Below, one piece after another: positions 49,701-62,103 of a stretch of DNA of 64,000 bases. Position numbers and translations under genes: made by a program. This stretch comes from Magicicada septendecula (taxonomy: Eukaryota > Arthropoda > Insecta > Hemiptera > Cicadidae), in assembly GCA_034769895.1 (NCBI GenBank), contig CM068369.1, positions 150,201,574-150,265,573 on the forward strand, given 5' to 3'. Numbering within the stretch: the first letter of the stretch is position 1; each line of letters opens with the position of its first letter. The notes beneath the pieces are model-generated. The model was given only the letters and a program-made list of their open reading frames with translations, was not told where the DNA came from and did no database searches.

Positions 49701-50953
49701 GTTTGTAGAGATATGTAGTGAGTTATATTATACTTGAAATCAGTTCTTTTTTTGTAGGTAATCTGCTTCTTGTAAGAGTGATTTATTTAATTTTTCAAGT
49801 ATCAAAAGGTTTACGTAAGTTAATAAGTTTATCAGATGTAGCAGTAATCAATTAATAACTATTATTCATACTCTGTGTTATAAATAATAATTCTGATATA
49901 ATAAATAATCATTACCAACTACTTATTACATTGCAGTATTACTTGTAAGTTTCACCTTAAGCATTTACAGCTTCATGAAAGAGAGGACAGTAAACGCATT
50001 TAGGATCGATGTACAACATGATGATTTATACGTATTAGGAGATCAGACCTTATATTCACACTTTGTAAATATATTTGGAATGTAACTAGCCAGAAACATT
50101 GGTAACAGTGACAAAATTAATTCATGTAACTGCATGAACAAAACAAAACCACTCGTAACGCTCCTATAGGTTTTAGGCAATGAAGAAAATAACATGAGGT
50201 ATAACGAAGTAAAAAAAGGAAATGCAAGATGAAAGAGAGAAATGGAAACCGTAACCCAAGAAAAGGACTAAATTATTTGGGATCTGTAAGATTATAATAG
50301 TAGCAGTACATAATATCTGTACACATGACGTCAGCAACCCGTAAACAATTTAAGAATTTCGCCTATTGCAGAAAGTTTAAATAATAATTTCAAAACACAC
50401 GTAATTTATTGTCTTTTTTCTACGTTGCCAAATAACAGTTTGTAATTTTCTTTTTAACACTTGATTCGTTTTGTAATTAAAACTCTATAAAATTAACTTA
50501 TAAGGAACCGCGGACTCGATAGCTTCCTTGTCCTTCTAATTCACGTTTCTTGTCCTTTAATTTAATGCACGTATGCCTATGTTACGTAGCCTCAAACATG
50601 TTCAAATGGAATCGTAAACACGATATGTGTAAAGTACATTTAGACTGCGTGTTTTTCAACTGGTCACTTTCGCCTACGATCAGATGCTTGCAGTGTTTTT
50701 TGTAACACAACAGCCATGGCTCCCTTTCGGCACCATTTTGAAAATAGTTTTTGAAAATACGCATACGAAAAAATGTAATAATTTGGTAACTCCACTCAAA
50801 AAATTGAAACATATTTCAGAATGTTGTGCTATTAAGGTATTCGGACAAACTACGATGTGGCTTTTCTTATACTAAATGTTGCAGTTGCAGAATTGGTAGT
50901 TATGAAAACTTGTCAATTATTGAATGCAATTCTGTTGTTTATCTTTCTTATTA
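46774..50953. other. AT-rich stretch without recognisable gene
   Basis: No gene was recognised. A two-copy direct repeat of ATATGTAGTGAGTTATATTA (period 36) lies at about 49675-49735, and TAGGCCTA lies at 48076-48083 and 48897-48904. Overlapping frames at 47858-48052 occur on both strands without motifs. Confidence 0.5.
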
Positions 50954-52156
50954 CGAGGGCGATTTGAATAGTTCTCGGCCTACCATAGAAATGAATGTGT
51001 GGCCTTTCTGTTTTTTACCGCATCGTGGCCCCACGTTTCCCTCACGAACAGTAGTGAAGCTTCAAAATATTACCCCGTTTACTGCCGCATTCAGCTCGTC
51101 ATCTGAGGAAAATCGCTTCCCCCCGAAAATGTTTGGATTTTTGGGAATAGATAAAAGTCAGATGGCGCTAAATCAGGCGAATAAGGCGGATGGTCCAACA
51201 GATCGTACTTCAACTCGGCGATTTTTGCCATAGACACAACGCATATGTGAGGGCGTGCATTATCCTGATGGACTTTCTTCTTTGCTAAACCTGGTTTTTC
51301 TCTCGACTTTTTACATTAAATTGTCCCAAAAGGTTAGTGTAATACTCTCCATTTATTTTTTGACCCTTTTTAAGGCAATCTAGTAACAATATCCCCTTAG
51401 CATCCCAGAAAAATGGATCCATACACTTTGCAGCCGACAAAATTGATTTTACGTTTTTTGGAGGTGGCAAATTACATCCATTGTTTCTACTGTTGTTTTG
51501 TTTCTAGAGTGCAGTAATGGACTCAAGTTTCACTAGTTGTTACAAACCTACGAATAAAACCTTCGGATTTTTCTTAAAACGGTCCAAACATTTCTGAGAA
51601 TCTTGTATTCGCATGCGTTTTTGGTCACTTTTCAACAAACGCGGCACCCATCTTGCAGACACCTTTTTCATACCTAATTCCTCAGTAAGAATTCGATGTA
51701 CCCTTTCATCTGAGATCCTCATAGGCTTAACAGTTTCAGACACCCTCAAACGGCGATCTTCCGAAACTATATCATGCACTTTATTTATGACATCTGGTGT
51801 AGTGGCACTTTTCGGACGCCCAGTACACGGGTCATCTTCCAAACTTGGACGAGCACGTAGCCCATTTTTCCACTGTAGTAAAGTCCAGCATCACCCAACA
51901 CATTCTTTATCTCATCAAAAATTTCTGTTGGCGTTAAACCCTTTTTAACAAAAAATTTGATGTTCAGTTTTCTCTATTTTCAGCGTTCCTATGAGATAAC
52001 CTTATTTATACAGTTGTTTCTTCGCAACAATAACTTGACCCGATATGACGCTTCACAGCTGTTCGTGGGGCGAACGTGGCGCCACGATGCGGTAAAAGAC
52101 AGAAACGCCACAAATTCGTTTATATGGTAGGCTGCGAATCTTTTAAATAGCCCTGG
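50954..52156 (-). mobile_element. Mariner transposon with 111-bp terminal repeats, inactive
   Basis: A 1203-bp element flanked by TA on both sides. Inverted terminal repeats of 111 bp (50954-51064 and 52046-52156) match at roughly 80 % of positions, starting CGAGGGCGATTTGAA and CCAGGGCTATTTAAA. The minus strand encodes transposase pieces: EDDPCTGRPKSATT and LTEELGMKKVSARWVPRLL (DNA-binding part, 51540-51842), PFFWDAKGILLLDCLKKGQ (about 51370), INGEYYTNLLGQ, VHQDNARPH with the second catalytic Asp at 51262-51264, and PPYSPDLAPSDFYLFP with the third at 51157-51159, spaced as in D34D mariners. The first Asp is Ser in FVTTSET (51532-51534), followed by a stop two codons later (51523-51525), and frameshifts are present. 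Confidence 0.92.
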
Positions 52157-52202
52157 TATTAACCTTTTATGGCTATGTAATTGATGCATCACATTCTCTT
52201 TT
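52157..52202. other. Junction between mariner and minisatellite
   Basis: It consists of the TA target plus about 45 bases of unassigned sequence before the tandem array. Confidence 0.6.
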
Positions 52203-52960
52203 AGTTTACGTGTGTCTCTTGTTTGTTTCCATTAACTATTAACTTTTTGCGGCACCGTACTTAGTATGTTACCTTATTTTCTAATGTAGTCTATACGCCT
52301 ATGTAGAAAACGAGTGACTCTACTGTTGTTTATTTCATTAACTATTAATATTTTTGGGGAGTGTACTTATTATGTTACCTTATTTTCTTATGTAGTCTAT
52401 ACGGCTATGTAGAAAACGAGTGACTCTACTGTTGTTTATTTCATTACCTATTAATATTTTGGGGGAGTGTACTTAGTATGTTACCTTATTTTCTTATGTA
52501 GTCTATACGCCTATGTAGAAAACGAGTGACTCTACTGTTGTTTATTTCATTGCCTATTAATATTTTGGGGGAGTGTACTTATTATGTTACCTTATTTTCT
52601 TATGTAGTCTATACGCCTATGTAGAAAACGAGTGACTTTACTGTTGTTTATTTCATTACCTATTAATATTTTGGGGGAGTGTACTTAGTATGTTACCTTA
52701 TTTTCTTATGTAGTCTATACGCCTATGTAGAAAACGAGTGACTCTACTATTGTTTATTTCATTGGCTTTCTTATACGAAAGCTACAATTTTTTACGTTTT
52801 ACGGCAGTGTACTTAGTATGTTACCTTATTTCCTTATGTAGTCTATGCGCCTGTGTATACGCCTGTAATCTATACAGGCCTATATATGGATAACGAGTGA
52901 CTCTATTGTTGTTTGTTTCATTAGCTATTAACAATTAATGGGAGTGTAGTCTGTTCGCTT
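52203..52960. repeat. 106-bp minisatellite array
   Basis: TATGTTACCTTA recurs at 52265, 52371, 52477, 52583 and 52689 (spacing exactly 106 each time) and again at 52817 (spacing 128, from an insertion containing CTTATACGAAAGCTAC). Each unit also has GTAGTCTATACGCCTATG, GAAAACGAGTGACTCTAC and TTGTTTATTTCATT. Outer units are degraded and inner ones nearly identical, typical of unequal exchange. The array holds about seven units, including partial ones. Confidence 0.95.
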
Positions 52961-54951
52961 ACGTCGCATTATTTTGGTATTCTATATGAATACGTATGAA
53001 ACTGTATAATGAAAAATATATCGTCATACTTTACTGTTCACCTATACAAAAATCAGATAACGTTGGTTGATTAGCGGACTACACATTTGTCTTTAGCCAG
53101 CATGTGAACTACAACACCTGCAGGGATTTTTGGGTCTTTGGAGGACAGTTGTCGATACTAAGTGCACACTTTCAGACTCATGGGGATCAAGCTGAGTTGT
53201 ATCTGCTAGATTGCTTCACAAAAGGATAAGTTTGTGAAGAAGAACGACTGGTTGTGTTTGAAAGAAGCTTTGGGTTGCTGAGTCTGCAAGAAAGTGGGTA
53301 GTCTTGGAGAACAGAACAAAATGGGAGGGAGAATCGCAAGAGAGTGGGTTAACGATGAAGTTTCTCCTTATTGTAAAAACAGAAAACAGTGAAACAACAA
53401 CTCACATAACTAAGTAAAATAATTTTTGATCATAAAAGCAGTGCTAGCCCTAAAGCTGCAGTAAAAATTGATAATGTACCTGAAACAAAAAATAAAACCT
53501 TAAATAGTGTGTATGAAACAAATAGTTAAAACACAAAGGAAGTTACCTGTAAAATCATTGGCATATCTTAAAAAATTGCAAAAAAATCGACCATTTAAAT
53601 AACTTTGAACATGATATCAAGGTGATGAACTTCTTAGTTTAGGTATGGGGAGGATTCTTTATTCAACATACGCTTACACTAACATTCTTAACCAAATGAT
53701 ACAAATTACTGATCAGGGAAATTACTGATTCAGAAAGGAAATTCTATTTGCGACTAGTAACACGCGTATTGTAAATCGGGTAAGATGTTCACGCCGTTGG
53801 AGAGAGAAATCCTAATGTAGTTACCGTTGATAGAAACTTAATAATTCTACAGTAATCGTCTTCTACCATAGAGCTAATTTTTCTTACTTATTAAAGTGTA
53901 AGTTGACAGTGAAATATGACACTGTTATGCAATCTCCACATTTTAACTTCTAATTGAATTATGAATTATACTTTTTTAAATTGCAAATCATGGTAATGAA
54001 CAAAACAAAAACTAGTAACTTGAATATATTTTCTATTTATATTTTTCTTTTCTTCCCAGAGCTCAGTTATTATGCATAGTTATTAAAATAATTTCTTTCT
54101 TAAGACATTGGTTGTATCTTGAAGTAATTAATGATTTTATGTGTAACAAAAGTTTTATTAACTTCTTTAAAAAAATTCTCACATTTCTCATCATGTTCTA
54201 GGCATCGTGGTCCAACGTTATCAGTAAGAACTAAATTAACAGTAACTCTCATAAATACGGATAATTTATGGATATGGATATGCATGGGGATCGGTTAACG
54301 CTAACAGGAGCGTAGCACTCTGAGCTTTAAGATCATCAACCTCTATAATGATACCTTTTAATTATTCATAACGTAATTTAACCTGTGTATGATATACACA
54401 TGTTGAGATAGGTACATTGAATTGTATTATTAAGGCACTTACTGGCAAAGTCATTGGAACACGGGAATAACTAACATTCTTTACCTCATTGCTCATTTTT
54501 GCCAGAAAAGTGCCCAACAAACCAATCACTCCAGCCACCTTCTTCTGAAAATTTTATTTTAATTTCTAATTTTTATAGCCACTAAAACTTCATAACAGTT
54601 CTAGCCTTTCTGAATAACTAACTCTGCATGGATGGCTTTTTCTATTTTCCAGACATTCTTCTTTTCTCATGGGCCTTAGGAAACCAGTAAGTATAAAGTT
54701 TAACTACTAATTTAGAGGACCTGGGCTAAATATTCAGGCAACAATATAAACTCGAAGTGTGTTTTCAGTTCCCAAGCCAGGATACGGAACTGTATAGTAA
54801 GGTGTGTAAAAATAGAGGACTGAAGTACATGACTGATCTATCTCCACTGCCTTTCTTGTATACTCTGCAGCTTAAATGGGGCAGACTTCCTTGCTCTCAT
54901 TCACCGTTTTTATTGTACAAATGGAGACTGTTACGCCACCTCCTCCTCCTC

Positions 54952-55032
<81 letters not shown>

Positions 55033-57484
55033 TAATAATATTAATAATAATTATTATTATTAAGTATTTATTATACTATAAAAGGCACAATTAGTTCATG
55101 TAGCGAGTTAAAATATAATAGATTTACTACATAAACCTAACGACTGCTTAGATTTAGTTACCCAAACAATTGCTTTTAAGTAACTGCTGTACATTTCTTG
55201 ACCTACGCGTAAGGTAATAAGTAATTAAAAAGTGATTACTCTACGGTAATCAGTTATTATGTTTGAGATTTTACCACAATTTTTAATTTTTAGATTATCG
55301 CATAATCAAGTGTCATCCATAAGGTTTATACTTAACTTAAGAATATTATCTGGTGTTAATTATCGGTGGTTAAATTACATAGCATATAGTGGTAATTAAC
55401 TACATTTTGTAAGATTGTGATTTTACATCTGTAAATAAAATTAAAATAGTTTCTGTTGGATTTAGGGTACATTATAACAAAAAATCTGCTGTTATACAAT
55501 GGAAAACTGTTTCTGCGGTGCTAGACATCGTAACAAATGCAATACCGAAAAAACGTAATTGTTGTATTATTAATCATACACGAATCTATACCTTAAACTT
55601 TGTTCAAAATACATTTGTGAAAGTAGTGAAACGACTTACTGAAACGTCAAAAGTGTTTCAGGTTAACGCAAGCAAGCGTTGACTGATATGAAATTTTAAT
55701 TTACTTCTTCACAAGGACACCTGCTACGCCTGTCATACTACTCAGCTCAGAAAAAAATGACTTACATACTAAAGTATCACACGTGACAGGAAAGAACACC
55801 TGTCACGAAGGCATGTTTAGGAATGTCTACAACTTTTATAACTTTTTAAATTATAATTTCCTAATTATAGCTATAATGTTTTCGTAAGACTCATATTCTG
55901 TTAGTATCTTAATTACAGAATCATACCATTGACAAATCAACATTTATAAGAAAAAATCTGTTTGTTACAAGAAAATTATAAAAAATTGAAAACTTACACA
56001 ACATTTAGAACATACAGTAATCGCTACAGTGTGGTTTACAACATGTAGGGAGAGAGAAATTTACACGATAAACTATTATTGTCTGTGCATCGATTAAGGA
56101 ATGTTGATACTCATGTAAAGTTTATTACTGTTGTACACAGTAAATATAATATACAACAAAACTAGTTCAACTTCTGTATCAGATAGACAGAGCTAGATTA
56201 CTTTGGATAATCCAAATTGAAAAATGTACGTAGAAAACAAAAAGTGTAAAGTGTCGAGGAATGTTTATATACGGGAAGATTATAGAGTTTTACCAGGTAT
56301 AGTATAGTACTGTCTCAACGTACATTTGGTTGCAATGTAAAGCTATCTCGAATTGATAAGATCTTCCCACTATGATGTGAACCTGGCCCAAGCACTGCAC
56401 TCAGCTCAAATATGTATCTATACGTGTTTACCAAATGTCGTTTGTAGGATCAGTTTTGAATATATCGCGCGAGAGTAAAGTTAGCAAATAGATCAACTAC
56501 ATCTAAAAGTGTAAAATACAGCCTACCAGGACTGCTGAAATGATGTTGTTTAAGTCCAGAGTTGCATTAGCTCTGAAAAAATTGACAATTCCGAAAATTA
56601 ATCTCGGATACTATTCCGCGGTTTACTGCAAGATGTCCGTATAGAGTATCTCAAAAGGTACAATTATAACTTCAAAACACTTGTATTTAGTTTTTGTAAG
56701 AAAATCGAATGATAAATTTACTATGAATAAGTAAATAAACTTCATGTGTAAAGAGGTCATAAAAAATTACACAGTTGGAAAAAGCCATTAACTTCTGCCA
56801 TAATCTCACTTCGCATCTTTCTGTTACGCACATACATACTTGGGTACTTTTCTATAACGGACAGTTTCTTAAGCAAATATACACTTTTTAACGTTTAAGT
56901 TCTTTTAAAAACTGTATTAAGGAAAAACATGTATTCAGATATATAAACTATATTTTAGCTGAAATTGTTTTCGTGGTCGTACATATTGCCCAGGAAAGCA
57001 TTCAATCTGTATTAATATTCCTACCAGTAGGCTTAAATTACCAGTAAATTACCTGAATAGACGGTTCGGAAAAAATATAACATTAATAATAAAACACAAA
57101 ATAATATATACCATGTAACAAGAAATACAAATCGGACTGTTGATACTCACTATATAACTATCCAGAAGAACGTAACAGCTTAATCCAAACCCAGCAAGAA
57201 GTCACCTAACCTAACTTACGAAGCATGTTCCTCATAATTATATTTACCTCTAACCATGATCTTATTTTCTTACACCAGTTGTTAAAAATTTCTTTCTGTC
57301 TTCCATTTAGAATACTGTAATTTAAAAAAATACAGTTATAGGATTAAATAAAAAGTTAAAATATTAACGAATACTTTAAGAGCAATACGTTATTCTTATG
57401 TTAAGATTTTTAATACATATGATCCATACATATTTTAATTAATACATATCTTATATACTTCGCATACTTTACAGTTATACGTAT
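52961..57484. other. AT-rich stretch without recognisable gene
   Basis: About 250 bases near 53.1-53.35 kb have balanced composition but no recognisable frame. A (CCT)n(CTA)n microsatellite lies at 54.94-55.03 kb. Nothing else was recognised. Confidence 0.5.
54938..55032. repeat. (CCT)n(CTA)n microsatellite
   Basis: Five CCT units are followed by about 25 CTA units, then ATA/ATT runs to about 55060. It resembles the LINE-linked tract at 32.9 kb, but no LINE coding remnant was seen upstream. Confidence 0.95.
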
Positions 57485-58024
57485 TGTTACGTAATACAGA
57501 ACGTTCTACAAGTTTATAGAATGTTCCAGTGGAATCCGGCTGTAATGTATGTGCGTACGTGATTCTCAACGCATTTGCTAGACTGTGACAGAATGCGCGG
57601 CCTCACGCATTGTGTCAAGGCCGCAGTGAATTACTCTCTAATGTTTCCTTTATTGTTGATGTGTAGTATGTGGAATGTTCTGGATTTTTGGCGGGGTATA
57701 AATCCAGCCATTCAGCGACCGTCAAGTCAGTTATTGTCGGGCGATTACTCTGTGAGTTCAAGTGGTTATTAGTGAAAAGTAATTATTGTGGCGAATGTTA
57801 TGTGTTTTATAACCGTGCGGGACGATTGTAATAGAATTGTGTTTTATATTAGTTGACATTTTATTGCGTGTGAACAATTTTTATTTGATTTGTTGTAACC
57901 GACTATCATGTTGATTACAAACTGTTTAATTATGATAACTAAAGTTGGTGATTAGTGACGTAATTGGTGTCATGTATTTTGTTATCCACTGTACCATACG
58001 ACGATTAGTTAGACCGTCGCAACA
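57485..58024 (+). mobile_element. Solo LTR of the same retrotransposon family
   Basis: A 540-bp block starting TGTTACG and ending CGCAACA, flanked by the 4-bp duplication GTAT (57481-57484 and 58025-58028). It aligns along its length with 14826-15356, including CCAGTGGAATCCGGCTGTAA, AAGGCCGCA, GTCGGGCGATTACTCTGTG and TTAGACCGTCGCAACA. It has an extra segment near 57790-57820 (ATTGTGGCGAATGTTATG) that the 14.8-kb copy lacks but that is partly present at 46.56 kb. No internal retrotransposon sequence adjoins it. The matching target duplication shows a single insertion later reduced to one LTR. Confidence 0.92.
57697..57703 (+). promoter_or_regulatory. TATA box of the 57.5-kb LTR
   Basis: TATAAAT after GGCGGGG, at the position equivalent to the TATA box of the 14.8-kb LTR. 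Confidence 0.6.
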
Positions 58025-58028
58025 GTAT

Positions 58029-58654
58029 TTTTCATGGTTTTAACTGATCACGTAAACGTTAAATGCAGTAATATATTATTTACGTGAAGGCTACGAATTG
58101 CTTACAATCTTTCTGTTAATCATATAGCAGAGAGAATTGTACAAGTTTGCTAACTCTTAGCTAGCTACCTAAAATACGAATACGTTGAGAATCAATAAAT
58201 CTTTATAATACAACAATGGTTTTGAAAAGAGTTTTGTAAATCGTTTACAAATGTTATAATTTTATAGAACATCAATGGTGAGAGTAAGCAAGAGACAAAG
58301 CAAAACAACTCTGTCGGAAACTTTATTGAAAGTCAAGAAATCTGCAAATAAGGCAGTGTATATTTCAGTAAAGAATGAATCGGAGTTAAGAGTTTTCTGG
58401 GTCACCCTCGGCCACACGAGACGCGTGCCTAATATTGAGCAACGGTTCCAGCAGCGAATAAATTCCGAAAGGGTTGAAACTCTATTACGGTGTCCTTTCC
58501 AGTTGTAGTTGATTGTAATCGTATCTCCAAAACTTTCCGCAGCTTAAACATTCTGCAACACCGGTGACGTAATGTTGGAATAAAAATAAAATTATAGTAC
58601 GCGTTAATGCTTCTATATTTTATAGTCTTTATGCAATACAAGAACTTTACATTC
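58029..58654. other. Unassigned spacer
   Basis: An open frame at 58275-58508 (+) has no recognisable motif and overlaps one on the other strand. No gene is called. Confidence 0.4.
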
Positions 58655-59535
58655 TTGTATCTACGCAATACTCTCCAGGTCCATTTTCTTCATTTCGCTA
58701 AAAGTTCGTGCGATCCATGGTCCATAATCTCCCACTTACTTGTTCCATGAATTTTTTATCGGCCGTCCTCTGAACTTTTTCCTTCTAATTTACTATCCAT
58801 AATGGTTATCTGTTATGTATTATGCCTTATTAGATGTCAAATACAATTTCAATTCTGTTTTAAGTACTTTCATATTACTCGTTACTTCCTTAGTTTCTTC
58901 AAGATTTCTACATTCAATGCTTTCTCTTTCCATGAAATACTATGGAACCGTTTCCAGTATCAAATCTCAAAACCCTCTAGTCTATTCTTTTCTCTCTTAC
59001 TAGCTGTGTACGTCTCTGATCAGTGCAAAGCCGCACTCCACCCGAAACCTTTGACAAGATTCCCTTGTTGTAATACTGACATTGTTTGATGTAAGTAGCA
59101 TTTATTCTTGTTGAAGGCAGCTTCAGCTTGAGCTATTCTACATTTAGTGTCTTCATTGTTCTTTTCATTATTCTGATATCTCAGTACTCGAAGTAAATAA
59201 CCTGTCTCGGTTCTGTACCATCGACCTGCATACTAAGCTATATAGTGTCCCTGTCAATAACCATATCTGTGGAGTTTTTATTGACTTTCATCTCAAAATA
59301 TTTTAAAGTTTGGTTCATTATTAGCTAATTTAATTGCACGTCTCCTTCACTCTCTTCTGTCAGCGGCAAACCAAAACTTACAAATATTCCCTTCTCGTAT
59401 TCTGATGCCCTTAACACCTTCCTCTTTACATTTGTTCATAGATTGTTGTTGTGTACGTGCATATATTAAATCTGAAATAAGACATGTTATTTCTGCTTTA
59501 TTTTGTACTAACTTGCTTACATTTAGCTCCAATTG
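58655..59535 (-). mobile_element. LINE relic, RT palm to C-terminus
   Basis: Minus-strand order: EEGVKGIRIREGNICKFWF then AADRRE, where the FADD box has become FAAD (Asp to Ala at 59362-59364; second Asp at 59359-59361). Downstream come CRIAQAEAAFNKNKCYLH (about 59110), GNLVKGFGWSAALH (about 59050), KNRLEGFE and HSISWKEKALNVEILKKLR. These are followed by IMDSKLEGKSSEDGR with NGPGEYCVDTR toward 58.66 kb. They correspond to IA.AK.AFN, LVK..VWSVALYGSETW, LEAFEMW, SW..KV.N.EVL and EGK..RGRPR of endonuclease-RT LINEs. Many stops occur. It is a different subfamily from the 20-kb copy. Confidence 0.85.
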
Positions 59536-61740
59536 TTTGATTTTTATAGTGGTTTCTAGTACTTACCTGTCTGCATAAACAAATTTGATATCCCTAGGAA
59601 TACGAAAAGGTGTTTCCACTGTACCGAATGCTTTCTGTACGGCCATAAAATTTATGAATAAGAGTCTATGTACAGTGAATATCTTTTCAATCAACGAACT
59701 AAGTCCTGAAAGTTCTTGTCTTCTCCCATATTTTCATGAAGGCTTCGTCTACATTGTGTAACGAATATGCAGCAAGTCATGTTTCCGATTATTTCTACGG
59801 TTTTCATGGCCAGCAAAAGCCGAACACCCAAAAAGTACAGGGCGGCTGTTAGTAGGTGAGAAAATGATTTACTAACTGTATACACGTAAGTGAAGCGGGA
59901 AGAATCATAATTCAAATATATACAGCAAGTGTACACAATGAGCCAGCAGTAATAACTGTTTCACGTATGTATACAGGGGACGAATGCCCTTGTACAAGTA
60001 GGATAGTGATAATGGCTGTTAACATAGTTTCTACTTAAAACTATCAATTTAAAATTATAATATCAATATAATTATTGATAAGTTGGCCTATTCACGTACC
60101 TTGATCCCTACAATAACAAGTCGGACTATATCGCTCCGAATCAAGGCTTCCATGACTAAGAAAAAACATAATCGATTAGAGTTTTGAAAATTTGACTTGC
60201 TTAAGAAAGCGTGTATACTAAACCGCACACCACATTTATATGTCCACTTTATCAGTGTTCACTCTACTAATCACTCCAATTCCCAAAGTGTATGCAATGT
60301 ATTATATTATTCAATTGCCACTAGTACCCAGTATTATTTTGTAACATTGTTGACGTTAGTAAACGTAAAACTAATATTCTTTCAGTAACACAATATTAAT
60401 TGCAAAATACTGATTATATTGTGCAACTGTAGCGTCTAACACAGAACTGTGTCGTGCGTCAAAAGGATTATAACTGTATTACTGACATGTTACCAACATA
60501 CTGTAACATTTACTAAACCTGACATTTACAAACCATTAGAGTTACCAATCCTAGTCTGTCTGCTTGGGACCGGGAAAAACTAATTTTAGTTTAATATTTG
60601 TGGAAAACGATGATCTAAACACAGAATAATGTGAGTTTTGAACAATGTTTAGTGTTTAATACGCACTAACTTTGTACAACGCAGACAATTATTCAGATGT
60701 ACCTCGACAGTTACCACGAATTAAAACATACTCTACATTTCCGAGCGCGCACTCACCCATCCATATAGTGTATCACCTTTATATACTTCCACTTATTGTA
60801 CAAGAAATCAGAATAGGAATTTTGGAAACTTACATTTATAGTCATATCTAAATACACAATAATATTATGTTGTTTGGTAGACACATAACTGTATACTGTT
60901 ATGAAATATTTAACTGTCTATAAACTATTTAAGTGCACCTCGATGCCTTAATCACAAATTGGCGCACACGCGCGCGGAAATGCACATACGTAGACATTTA
61001 TACCTATCATGTAGGCCTACAGTTCATTTACAGTAATGAGCCGTTTTCATTTTATTTTCTCGATATCATATCTGTTCCAAGAGACATTTTACTGTGTTGT
61101 GTTTTGTTCACTTATTCGTTATTGTAAACAAAATTTAAATATATTTGTTGAGCTAAAAAAAGAAATAAATTTACACGACTTGAGGCTCTTCAGTACTCCC
61201 ATATTGAAGTCGATCTGTTAAACAATATATGAAGAATATCAAAATTCGACATACACACAATTGCTACAAATAAAAACTATTATTAACTAGAATAAGCAAG
61301 TTTGTCTGATAACATAAACACAGAATTAAGATATTATTTTTTAATACACCTAATATTACAACAGACGTCAATGCATAACACGCCAAACACGGCGCAGAAA
61401 AAAATCTGTTATCGTTTCGTTGTATTCTGTGCACATTCTTCATATGCCTGTACTTTCTATGATCTAAGTAAAAAAATATCTCATTCAATTCTTTACATTA
61501 GCTAGTCTTCCAGCACCTTCCGTCCGTGTTATAGAGTGGTCAGTTTCTGTACGGTTCATTTTATGTTAGATAAGTCTAACTCAAATATTAATTAAATATA
61601 TCATAGTTACTTTAATTTAGTGTAAACAATTCGTTTTTTCTTTTAATAACCGTAGAAAATTTTTAAAGATAAGTTACGAATGGAAGAACATTCTGAATGA
61701 GAAAGAGTTGACTTTGCCGGTAGAAATTAGGTAAGAATAT
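59536..61740. other. AT-rich stretch without recognisable gene
   Basis: No family signature was found. TAGGCCTA lies at 61012-61019. Short frames here overlap on both strands and lack motifs. Confidence 0.5.
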
Positions 61741-62103
61741 TGTAACGAAAAACCTATCGAACAGCCGAGAACATCCTCCACCCGTCCCTCCACCTAGTCC
61801 AGCAGGTGCGTGTTTCTTCTAGGCCGCAATCAAGTACGCTCTAGAGTTTTCAAGTGCCTGTTGACGCGTATTATGGATTATTCTGGAACACTTGTGATAC
61901 TTATTTAAACAGCAGCTGGCGTTGTCAGACAGTTTACGTCGGGCGATTTACTCAGTCCGTCTCAAGTGGTTATCAGTGAAAAGTGAACAAAAATCTGTGA
62001 ATGCCGGAAACTTAATTGATTTCTGAAATAGATGAGCTCTTAAAAATGAAGCAGAAACTAAGTAATTAATTAAAAGTGAAACTTTGTATTATACGTTGCA
62101 ACA
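61741..62103 (+). mobile_element. Diverged LTR-like block, related family
   Basis: It starts TGTAACG and ends CGTTGCAACA. Internal blocks match the solo LTRs in order: AGGCCGCAATCAAGTACGCT, TTATTCTGGAACA, GTCGGGCGATTTACTC, and AAGTGGTTATCAGTGAAAAG. The segment between TATTTAAA and GTCGGGCG takes the place of the TATA region. The 3' half differs from the other copies. Flanking tetramers (ATAT and GCAC) do not match, so either the end call is off or the copy is rearranged. It is a fourth member or sister subfamily. Confidence 0.7.

Noticed and set aside
51613..51948. Plus-strand 111-residue frame
   Set aside because: It is the antisense shadow of the mariner DNA-binding domain.
52203..52960. 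CRISPR-like array
   Set aside because: The 106-bp units repeat along their whole length without unique spacers, and the context is eukaryotic. It is a minisatellite.
58275..58508. 77-residue basic frame starting MVRVSKRQSK
   Set aside because: No recognisable domain, overlap with an opposite-strand frame, and an isolated position between an LTR and a LINE.
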